Origin: an uncultured Spirochaetaceae bacterium
Lineage (GTDB): Bacteria > Spirochaetota > Spirochaetia > Sphaerochaetales > Sphaerochaetaceae
DNA: 64,000 nt
Assembly: GCA_944389105.1 (NCBI GenBank)
Contig: CALXLD010000022.1
Location: 62,001-126,000, forward strand
Reading direction: 5' to 3'
The notes beneath the pieces are model-generated. The model was not told the origin of the DNA, ran no database searches, and saw only the letters and a program-made list of their open reading frames with translations. Shown piece by piece: positions 37,937 through 45,332 of this stretch. A program made the translations under genes and the position numbers. Position 1 is the first letter of the stretch. Each line of letters starts with the position of its first letter.

Positions 37937-39258
37937 CAGATTCCCTCCGAACGGAAATTCCTGTTCTCAGCATAGACGGAATCCGCGATATCAAGATCGG
38001 ATGCGAATGCACCGTCGGCATTGTCCTTGAAGACAGCTGAACAGTCCTCCATCAGAAGGCCATCAACACCTCGGATAAAAAATGCGCTAGCACCTCTTTT
38101 TACAACTTCCGTTCCCTCTCCTGGACGGTAGTCATAGAGCCCTTTCTCCCATTTTGATGTGCTCTTCATTTCAATCCTTACATTCCGCATCCTCACGTTC
38201 TTCACCTTATGCTGGCCATGGATAAAGACACCGTTCTCCCCAGAGGCAAGGATATTCTCAAAGACAATGTTCTCAATCGTACCTGACTCCTTGCCTTCAA
38301 CACGATTAATGGATGTTATGGCAATCGGTTCTGCTGTTCCCCACCAGCATGGAGCAAAGCGGCGAGTCTCAATGGTGATATCGGAGAAAATGGCATTCTT
38401 CACAGAGCCTTTATCCCTTATCTGTATCGAGATACCCCTGTTTGTTCCAGATATCGTGACGCCGTGGACAGTTATATTCCTGAAGTCCCCGGTTCCCTCT
38501 GTTCCTATCTTCAGGGCAGCGGATGTCGATTTCAGCGTACAGTCTGCAATAACTATGTTCTCTGTCGGACCATATTCCATGTTTCCTGCAGAACTCTTGA
38601 GACAGATACAGTCATCTGCTGCCTCAACATGACAGCCGAGTATCCTGACATTTGACGAATGATCAGGATCTATTCCATCCGAGTTCGCAACATCAAGTGG
38701 ATTAAGTATTCTTATATTCTGGATCAGCACATCATCGCAACCTGCTGGATGCAGTGTCCAGAATGGAGCATTTCTCAGGGTTATATCACGTACCGTCACA
38801 TGATCTGAATGCTCGATATAAATCATTGTCGGACGAGGATAGAAATCACCGGTGACGTAGTATTGCGAAACCCTTCTGACAAAAGCATAGCAGTTCCCAT
38901 CAATCTCACCGTCACCGCTTATAGAGATGTTATCGGCATCAAGGGCATAGATAAATGCGTATGATGGTTTAAGAGTGACAGGCGTTCCCGCAATCGACAC
39001 TCCCTCATCCTTCTTTCCTGCATTCGGATGAATATAGTTTTCAAGAACAGGCGTAGCAAGAAGCCTGGAGCCACGCACAACATGAAGATCAACTCCCCTT
39101 TTCAGAACCAGAGAGGATGAAAGGTAAACCCTGTTGCCGTCCAGAACGACACGTCCGCCACCCTGCGCGGAAGCTTCATCTATAGCTTTCTGTATATAAA
39201 TGGCATCATCCTGTTTTCCGTCTCCGGCAGCACCATAAGAAATCACATCAAAGTCCAT
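37936..39258 (-). CDS. GH28-type polygalacturonase-like beta-helix protein
   Basis: The 440-aa right-handed beta-helix protein has no signal peptide. GH28 features are FDVISYGAAGDGKQDD at the N terminus, NSDGID and ADDCICLKSS carrying the catalytic aspartates. The usual G-H-G histidine segment reads KIGTEGTGDFRN here, so that histidine is not visible; a variant GH28 subgroup is likely. I chose ATG 39258, with AAGGA 8 nt upstream, over 39333. It is coupled to a GH38 gene. Confidence 0.85.
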   Translation of the reverse strand: MDFDVISYGAAGDGKQDDAIYIQKAIDEASAQGGGRVVLDGNRVYLSSSLVLKRGVDLHVVRGSRLLATPVLENYIHPNAGKKDEGVSIAGTPVTLKPSYAFIYALDADNISISGDGEIDGNCYAFVRRVSQYYVTGDFYPRPTMIYIEHSDHVTVRDITLRNAPFWTLHPAGCDDVLIQNIRILNPLDVANSDGIDPDHSSNVRILGCHVEAADDCICLKSSAGNMEYGPTENIVIADCTLKSTSAALKIGTEGTGDFRNITVHGVTISGTNRGISIQIRDKGSVKNAIFSDITIETRRFAPCWWGTAEPIAITSINRVEGKESGTIENIVFENILASGENGVFIHGQHKVKNVRMRNVRIEMKSTSKWEKGLYDYRPGEGTEVVKRGASAFFIRGVDGLLMEDCSAVFKDNADGAFASDLDIADSVYAENRNFRSEGI

Positions 39259-39409
39259 ATAATCCATCCTTATTATTAATCTATTGATTCCTAACCGTGA
39301 TTTCATATTTCCCGCTAGCATGTTTTTTGGCAAGTAAAGCAGGGCCTGAAAGACAACAAAAGCTTCTACAATATGAAATTCTTAATTCTCAGCACATGAA
39401 ATCTATAGG

Positions 39410-39439
39410 TTGAAGCGGATTACCCATCTCTGATATATT
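39410..39439 (+). promoter_or_regulatory. Promoter of the oad operon
   Basis: TTGAAG (39410-39415), 18 bp, TATATT (39434-39439) with TGA extension; predicted start near 39446 and a 31-nt leader with CAGGAG before the ATG at 39477. The remaining 39259-39409 gap shows no other feature I can support. Confidence 0.6.
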
Positions 39440-39476
39440 CTGAAATTGAAACCTAACATAGGTGCAGGAGTTTAAT

Positions 39477-39779
39477 ATGTTGACATTGTTGACAAATATG
39501 CCAAGAGATGTGCTCGTCGCACAGATTTATGATGGCCTAGTGCTCCTGGTGCTCGGAATGGGCACGGTTTTCATCTTCCTTGTCATCCTGATCTTCGCCT
39601 CCAAACTGATGAGCAAGATCATCATGAATATGGAGGGAAACCGCCAGGAGAAGAAACCTGCAGCTGCTCCGGTTCAGGCAGCAGTACAGGTACAGCAGAA
39701 AGCTGCTCCAGCTCCGCAGGGAGATGATGCAGCAGTCGCCGCAGCAATAGCAGCTGCATACGACAGATCGAAAAACTAA
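39477..39779 (+). CDS. oadG: Oxaloacetate decarboxylase gamma subunit
   Basis: The 100-aa single-pass membrane protein (segment at about residues 20-45, LVLLVLGMGTVFIFLVILIF) assembles the alpha and beta subunits of the sodium-pumping decarboxylase. The tail is Pro/Ala-rich like the alpha-subunit linkers. GMGTVF is the family hallmark. ATG 39477 has CAGGAG 6 nt upstream. First gene of oadGAB. Confidence 0.88.
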   Translation: MLTLLTNMPRDVLVAQIYDGLVLLVLGMGTVFIFLVILIFASKLMSKIIMNMEGNRQEKKPAAAPVQAAVQVQQKAAPAPQGDDAAVAAAIAAAYDRSKN

Positions 39780-39795
39780 AAGGGGTTCAGAGAAA

Positions 39796-42291
39796 ATGAG
39801 CAAGAAGAAAGTTGACTTCATGTGCACAGCATTCCGCGATGGCTTCCAGTCTGTATACGGTGCCCGTGTATTCACAAAGGACTTCATGCCTGCGGTTGCT
39901 GCTGCAAGAGAAGCAGGAATCACACACTTTGAAGCAGGTGGCGGAGCTAGATTCCAGTCCCTCTACTTCTATACAAACGAAGATGCATTCGCAATGATGG
40001 ATGAGTTCAGACGCGTTGCAGGACCGGATGCAAACCTCCAGACCCTTGCCCGCGGCGTAAATGTCGTAGGTCTCGACTCACAGCCAAGGGATATCATCAA
40101 GCTTCACGCACAGCTTTTTAAGAAGCATGGAATGACTACAATCAGGAACTTTGATGCTCTTAACGATGTAAACAACCTCATCGACAGCGGAAAGGCAATC
40201 CACGAAGCTGGCCTCAAGCATGAGGTAACAGTAACCATGATGAGCCTCCCTGAAGGTGTTACAGGAGCACATACACCGGAGTTCTATGAGAGAATTCTCC
40301 GCGAGATCCTGGATGCAAGCATTCCTTTCGATTCAGTATGTTTCAAGGATGCTTCAGGTACATCCACACCTCATAATGTATATGAGACTATCAAGAGAGC
40401 AAGAAAGCTCCTTGGACCAAATGTGAAGATCGTATTCCATTCACATGAGACAGCAGGTGTTTCAATCCAGCAGTATATGTCTGCACTCGATGCAGGTGCA
40501 GATGGAATCGACCTTTCCATGACACCATGCTCAGGAGGAACATGCCAGCCTGATATCCTCACTATGTGGCATGCTCTCAGAGGCACTGATTACACTCTCG
40601 ACATCGACGTAAACAAAGTCCGCGATGCTGAAAAGGTATTTGAAGAATGCATGTCTGACTACTTCCTCCCGCCAGAGGCTACAGCAGTCAACCCTGAAAT
40701 CCCATTCTTCCCTCTTCCAGGCGGAGCTCTTACAGCAAATACACAGATGCTCAGAGACAACGGTCTCATGGATAAATATCCGCAGATTGTAGAAGCTATG
40801 GGAGAAACAGTTGCAAAAGGTGGCTTCGGCACATCAGTAACTCCTGTTTCCCAGTTCTACTTCCAGCAGGCATTCAACAACGTTATGTTCGGACCTTGGA
40901 AGAAGTTCGCAGAAGGCTATGGAAAAATGGTACTTGGCTACTTCGGAAAAACTCCATGCCCACCTGATCCAGAAGTTGTAAAGCTTGCTTCCGAGCAGCT
41001 TCACCTTGAGCCGACAAAGGAGAAGTGTGTCGACATCAACGACAGAGATCCTAAGAAGGGAACAGCTGCTGCAAAGAAGATGCTCGAAGATGCAGGTCTT
41101 CCTATCACAGATGAGAATATCTTCATCGCTGCTGCATGTAAGGAAAAGGGAATCCTTTACCTCACAGGAAAGGCAAAGGTAAATGGAGTAAGACTCAAGA
41201 GCGAGCTTAAGAAAGAGGAAGAAGCAAAGAAAGCCGCTGCCGCACCGAAGAAGGAAAGCGGAAACGGAAGCTACACAGTCTCTGTCAACGGCCGCACATA
41301 TGGCGTACAGCTTCAGAATGGAACTGCTACAGTCAATGGCGTTGCATATCCATATACAATCAGTGACGGAATCGCAGCACCTGCACAGCAGAGTGCACCA
41401 GTACAGGCAGCTCCTGTCCAGCAGACAGTCGTTACAGGTTCTGAGGAAGTAAAGGCTCCAATGCCGGGTCTTGTTCTCCGCGTTAACGTAAAAGTCGGCG
41501 ATGCTGTAAAGAAGGATCAGGTCATCATGGTCATGGAAGCTATGAAGATGGAAAATGAAATCTATGCTCCATGCGATGGCGTCATCTCCTCAATCCCTGT
41601 TTCCCAGGGCCAGCAGCTCCAGTCAGGCGATACTCTCTGCACAATCGGCGGCGTAGTATCAGCAGCACCAGTGCAGGCAGCTCCTGTCCAGAGTGCACCG
41701 GCTCCGCAGGCAGCTCCAGTACAGGCTGCTCCTGTCCAGCAGGCAGTCGTTACAGGTTCTGAGGAAGTAAAGGCTCCAATGCCGGGTCTTGTTCTCCGCG
41801 TTAACGTAAAGGTAGGAGACGCTGTAAAGAAGGATCAGGTCATCATGGTCATGGAAGCTATGAAGATGGAAAATGAAATCTATGCTCCATGCGATGGCGT
41901 TATCTCCTCAATCCCTGTTTCCCAGGGCCAGCAGCTCCAGTCAGGCGAAACACTCTGCACTATCGGTGGTGTAGTATCAGCAGCTCCAGCTCCACAGCCA
42001 GCACCAGTACAGGCAGCTCCTGTTCAGAGTGCACCGGCTCCGCAGCCAGCTCCGGTACAGGCAGCACCAAGCGCAGGAAGCACAGAAATCAATGCTCCAA
42101 TGCCAGGTCTCGTACTCCGCTTCAACGTAAAAGTCGGCGATGTGGTAAAGAAGGATCCGGTTCTCATGGTCATGGAGGCTATGAAGATGGAGAATGAAAT
42201 CTACTCACCTTGCGACGGCACTGTGCAGCAGATTCTCGTCAACCAGGGTGATCAGCTCCAGTCAGGAGCAACGCTGATGATTATCGGCTAA
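39796..42291 (+). CDS. oadA: Oxaloacetate decarboxylase alpha subunit with three biotinyl domains
   Basis: The 831-aa cytoplasmic carboxyltransferase moves CO2 from oxaloacetate to biotin. Residues 1-460 are the TIM barrel and PYC_OADA region (CTAFRDGFQSVYGARV, VCFKDASG, FHSHETAG). After a Pro/Ala linker come three biotinyl domains, each with EAMKMEN; the biotin-accepting lysines are K584, K690 and K797. Domains 1 and 2 are nearly identical, domain 3 diverged. Usual OadA (about 600 aa) has one. Between gamma and beta genes, so function is secure; the triple carrier is the oddity. Confidence 0.93.
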   Translation: MSKKKVDFMCTAFRDGFQSVYGARVFTKDFMPAVAAAREAGITHFEAGGGARFQSLYFYTNEDAFAMMDEFRRVAGPDANLQTLARGVNVVGLDSQPRDIIKLHAQLFKKHGMTTIRNFDALNDVNNLIDSGKAIHEAGLKHEVTVTMMSLPEGVTGAHTPEFYERILREILDASIPFDSVCFKDASGTSTPHNVYETIKRARKLLGPNVKIVFHSHETAGVSIQQYMSALDAGADGIDLSMTPCSGGTCQPDILTMWHALRGTDYTLDIDVNKVRDAEKVFEECMSDYFLPPEATAVNPEIPFFPLPGGALTANTQMLRDNGLMDKYPQIVEAMGETVAKGGFGTSVTPVSQFYFQQAFNNVMFGPWKKFAEGYGKMVLGYFGKTPCPPDPEVVKLASEQLHLEPTKEKCVDINDRDPKKGTAAAKKMLEDAGLPITDENIFIAAACKEKGILYLTGKAKVNGVRLKSELKKEEEAKKAAAAPKKESGNGSYTVSVNGRTYGVQLQNGTATVNGVAYPYTISDGIAAPAQQSAPVQAAPVQQTVVTGSEEVKAPMPGLVLRVNVKVGDAVKKDQVIMVMEAMKMENEIYAPCDGVISSIPVSQGQQLQSGDTLCTIGGVVSAAPVQAAPVQSAPAPQAAPVQAAPVQQAVVTGSEEVKAPMPGLVLRVNVKVGDAVKKDQVIMVMEAMKMENEIYAPCDGVISSIPVSQGQQLQSGETLCTIGGVVSAAPAPQPAPVQAAPVQSAPAPQPAPVQAAPSAGSTEINAPMPGLVLRFNVKVGDVVKKDPVLMVMEAMKMENEIYSPCDGTVQQILVNQGDQLQSGATLMIIG
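41411..42291 (+). repeat. Tandem biotinyl-domain repeat inside oadA
   Basis: Three units of 318-321 bp begin near 41411, 41729 and 42050. Units 1 and 2 (about 257 bp of each compared) differ at only about a dozen positions, mostly silent, implying recent duplication or gene conversion. Unit 3 is clearly older. Pro/Ala/Gln linkers separate them. Confidence 0.9.
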
Positions 42292-42304
42292 GAGGTAAAG
42301 TTCT

Positions 42305-43498
42305 ATGGATGCAATTATAAATGGCTTCCAGCAGCTGATGCTTACTACAGGAATCTACGGTTTTCTCCAGCCAGGCGGCTGGGGAAACGCCCTGATGATC
42401 CTTGTAGGATTCGTGCTGCTGTATCTTGGAATCAAGAAGGAGTTTGAACCTCTCCTGCTTGTTCCTATCGCAATGGGATGTATTCTTTCGAACATTCCGT
42501 TTGCATATATCGCTTCGGTTGACCCGACATCTGGCGATGCAGGATTTATCAGGGTTCTTTTTGAAGCAGGTATCGATTCAGGTCTGTTCCCTGTACTCAT
42601 TTTCATGGGTGTAGGAGCAATGACAGATTTCGGACCGCTCATCGCAAACCCGAAGACACTTCTGATGGGAGCTGCAGCACAGCTCGGTATCTTCACCGCA
42701 CTCATCGGAGCTCTTCTCCTGTCTTTCATCCCAGGAATCAACTTCGATCTCAATGTTGCGGCCTCCATCGGTATCATCGGTGGTGCGGATGGACCTACAT
42801 CAATCTACGTAACAAGCCGCCTTGCTCCTGAGTATCTTGGATCTATCGCAGTTGCAGCATACTCATACATGGCGCTTGTTCCTATCATCCAGCCGCCTAT
42901 CATGAGAGCGCTTACAACAAAGAAGGAAAGACTCATCAGGATGGAACAGCTCAGACCGGTTTCCAAGACGGAGAAGATCGTATTCCCGATCATGGTAATC
43001 ACAGTATGTGCAATCCTTCTTCCTTCTGCATGTTCGCTCATCGGAGCTCTCATGTTCGGAAACCTTGCAACAGAATGCGGCGTCATGAAGAGACTTTCTG
43101 ACACAATGCAGAATGCTCTTATGAACATCGTAACGATCTTCCTTGGGCTCTCTGTTGGTTCAAAGATGGCTGCAGATGTATTCCTCAACCTTGAGACACT
43201 TGGAATCCTTGTCCTTGGAATGGTTGCTTTCGGATTCGGAACAGCTGGCGGTGTCATCATCGCTAAGATCATGAACAAGATTGATCCTAAGCACCCTGTA
43301 AATCCTCTCATCGGATCAGCAGGTGTATCAGCAGTTCCTATGGCTGCCCGTGTTTCCAGCAAGGAAGGACAGAAGGAAGACACACAGAACTTCCTCCTCA
43401 TGCATGCTATGGGACCAAACGTATCCGGTGTTATCGGATCAGCAGTCGCAGCAGGTGTACTCATCGCAGTAGTACCTACAATGATGGCTGCATTCTAA
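42305..43498 (+). CDS. oadB: Oxaloacetate decarboxylase beta subunit (sodium pump)
   Basis: The 397-aa inner-membrane protein decarboxylates carboxybiotin and exports Na+. It has about nine or more membrane segments, with conserved [21 protein letters not shown] (including the essential aspartate), [13 protein letters not shown] and the C-terminal [10 protein letters not shown] and [23 protein letters not shown]. It is 13 bp after oadA. Together with oadGA it would couple oxaloacetate breakdown to a sodium gradient. Confidence 0.94.
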   Translation: MDAIINGFQQLMLTTGIYGFLQPGGWGNALMILVGFVLLYLGIKKEFEPLLLVPIAMGCILSNIPFAYIASVDPTSGDAGFIRVLFEAGIDSGLFPVLIFMGVGAMTDFGPLIANPKTLLMGAAAQLGIFTALIGALLLSFIPGINFDLNVAASIGIIGGADGPTSIYVTSRLAPEYLGSIAVAAYSYMALVPIIQPPIMRALTTKKERLIRMEQLRPVSKTEKIVFPIMVITVCAILLPSACSLIGALMFGNLATECGVMKRLSDTMQNALMNIVTIFLGLSVGSKMAADVFLNLETLGILVLGMVAFGFGTAGGVIIAKIMNKIDPKHPVNPLIGSAGVSAVPMAARVSSKEGQKEDTQNFLLMHAMGPNVSGVIGSAVAAGVLIAVVPTMMAAF

Positions 43499-43520
43499 TA
43501 GCATAATTTGCTTACAAAAA

Positions 43521-43561
43521 TAGGCTATCTTCTCCCTAAAATAACTGGAGGAAGGTAGCCT
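43521..43561 (+). terminator. Hairpin after oadB
   Basis: AGGCTATCTTCTCC pairs imperfectly with GGAGGAAGGTAGCCT (one bulge) over a 10-11 nt loop, 22 bp after the oadB stop. The T-run is weak. The rest of the 43562-43766 gap is AT-rich and holds no gene or known element I recognise. Confidence 0.5.
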
Positions 43562-43772
43562 GATTTCATCTGTCTCCATTTCTTGTTTGCCCGAGCTCCT
43601 CTTTCAAAAACAGAGATAAATAGATTCTCTAGTTAAGCAATAAGAGTATACATCATACCTCAAGGATCCCGATTTAATTCCTTTTGCAAAGCTTTCTATG
43701 TCTACGCAAATTTTTTGTCCAGAGTGAAGAGTTCTCTGCAGAATAGCCCTTTTTAATTGCATCAGTTAAAAT

Positions 43773-44681
43773 ATGCTCATGCTGATTCTTCTTATCATTC
43801 TGCTGCTTATAATCCTTTACCTCTGGTCATCATGCCTCATCTTCTACCATGAGAAGCCTGAGAAGCTTGTTCCCGATGAATCAAAATGCTTTCATGAAGA
43901 CTGCAGGTCAATCATAATAAAGCAGAATTCACGGAAAGCTGTAATGATGATCCATGGATTCCCGACAACGCCTGCAATGTATAAATACACAGCAGAGAAG
44001 TTCAAGGAAGAGGGCTATGATGTATATGTACCTCTCATCCCGTCATTCGGTACAGACTGGAAGGATTTTGAGAAAACCAGCTTCTCTTCGTGGTATCTAT
44101 TTCTCGATGATTACTACTCAGAACTTGAAAAGGAATATGACAGGGTATACCTTATCGGGACATCAATGGGAGGTGCAATGACACTGAAGCTTGCGGAGAA
44201 CCACCACCCTGCAGCAATTTCAGTCATAGCAGCGCCAGTTGTTTACAATTCATTCTTCAGGGACCATATCGTGACATCATGGTCTGGGTACATCGGAAGG
44301 ATCGTAGCTCTGTTCTGCAAAGCGATAAAACCTGGAATTGTCACATCAAAGCCACAATCAAATGATGGGAATGAGAACTGGAAAGGATATTCAGGGACAT
44401 TCCCAAGGCAAGGTGTATCTCTGATGTACGCTCTGAAATCAATAAGAAAGGATCTTGGGAAGATAACCTCCCCAATGCTTTCCATGCACGATAAAGGAGA
44501 CAGGACCGTTCCTTTCGGTAATCAGGGAATACTCCGGAATGAAGTGAAAGCGGAAAGCGAGTATATAGTCACTGAAATGGGAGATGAGTACCACCATACA
44601 CATCATGCCCTTCTCATGTATGAATCCGTGCAGGAAGAGCTTACAAGAAGAATAATCATATTCTTCGCCGACCACAGATAG
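43773..44681 (+). CDS. Alpha/beta-hydrolase, carboxylesterase Est30-like
   Basis: The 302-aa protein has an N-terminal membrane anchor (residues 1-22, leucine/isoleucine-rich). The hydrolase domain follows: MMIHGFPTTP oxyanion strand (about residue 55), GTSMGGAM nucleophile elbow (about 130) and a late histidine in HHTHHALLM. It is probably a membrane-tethered esterase or lipase. TAAAAT lies directly before this ATG and 6 nt before a second ATG at 43779, so the real start may be 43779 on a leaderless mRNA; only two residues differ. Confidence 0.85.
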   Translation: MLMLILLIILLLIILYLWSSCLIFYHEKPEKLVPDESKCFHEDCRSIIIKQNSRKAVMMIHGFPTTPAMYKYTAEKFKEEGYDVYVPLIPSFGTDWKDFEKTSFSSWYLFLDDYYSELEKEYDRVYLIGTSMGGAMTLKLAENHHPAAISVIAAPVVYNSFFRDHIVTSWSGYIGRIVALFCKAIKPGIVTSKPQSNDGNENWKGYSGTFPRQGVSLMYALKSIRKDLGKITSPMLSMHDKGDRTVPFGNQGILRNEVKAESEYIVTEMGDEYHHTHHALLMYESVQEELTRRIIIFFADHR

Positions 44682-44705
44682 GACCGTGCATTTAGGCATC
44701 TCCCA

Positions 44706-44714
44706 TGATATAAT
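44706..44714 (+). promoter_or_regulatory. Extended -10 promoter of dCMP deaminase gene
   Basis: TGATATAAT, perfect -10 with TG extension, 21 nt before the ATG at 44736, with TAGGAG as Shine-Dalgarno in between. Confidence 0.55.
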
Positions 44715-44735
44715 CCTGAATGCGTAGGAGAGCTT

Positions 44736-45230
44736 ATGTCAGGAAAAAGAGAAGACCATATATCATGGGATGAGTATTTCATGGGAATCGCGGTGCTGTC
44801 ATCAATGAGGTCGAAGGACCCTAACACCCAGGTTGGCGCATGCATCGTATCCCCGGATAAGAAAATTGTCGGAGTTGGCTACAATGGCTTTCCAACAGGA
44901 TGCTCTGATGACGATCTCCCATGGGAAAGAGAGGGAGAGTGGCTGGAGACGAAATATCCATATGTCTGCCATGCAGAGCTCAATGCGATTCTCAATTCCA
45001 CAATTGCGAACCTAAAAGGCGCTACTCTCTATGTGGCACTTTTCCCTTGCAACGAATGCGCAAAGGCAATAATCCAGTCCGGGATCAGGAAAGTAATCTA
45101 TCTTTCGGACAAATATGAAACCTCGGACTCTACAATGGCAAGCAAGAAAATGCTGCGTGAAGCAGGTGTCGAGTATGAGAGACTGTCGACAAAGAGACAG
45201 GAAATCGTGCTGTCGCTGAAAGCAGAATAA
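44736..45230 (+). CDS. Deoxycytidylate (dCMP) deaminase, ComEB-like
   Basis: The 164-aa zinc enzyme converts dCMP to dUMP for thymidylate synthesis. The zinc site is CHAELNAI (about residue 74) and PCNECAK (about 102). SMRSKDPNTQVGA at the N terminus is typical of the family. Its own promoter and TAGGAG Shine-Dalgarno precede it. Confidence 0.92.
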   Translation: MSGKREDHISWDEYFMGIAVLSSMRSKDPNTQVGACIVSPDKKIVGVGYNGFPTGCSDDDLPWEREGEWLETKYPYVCHAELNAILNSTIANLKGATLYVALFPCNECAKAIIQSGIRKVIYLSDKYETSDSTMASKKMLREAGVEYERLSTKRQEIVLSLKAE

Positions 45231-45332
45231 GTCTTCTTGACGGATAGCGCATTGCTAAATGAGAATAATAGGAGGATTGGTATCACAGCCAGTGGCTCAG
45301 CGGCCAAGCCCAGATAAAAAGCTGGAGACATA

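Noticed and set aside
43562-43766. Small RNA or tRNA in the largest gap after oadB
   Set aside because: No cloverleaf, no strong promoter-terminator pair, only weak AT-rich symmetry.
45231-45332. Moco riboswitch or other known RNA before the molybdenum hydroxylase
   Set aside because: The 102-bp gap is short and I could not fit the conserved helices; only a small overlapping open frame is visible.
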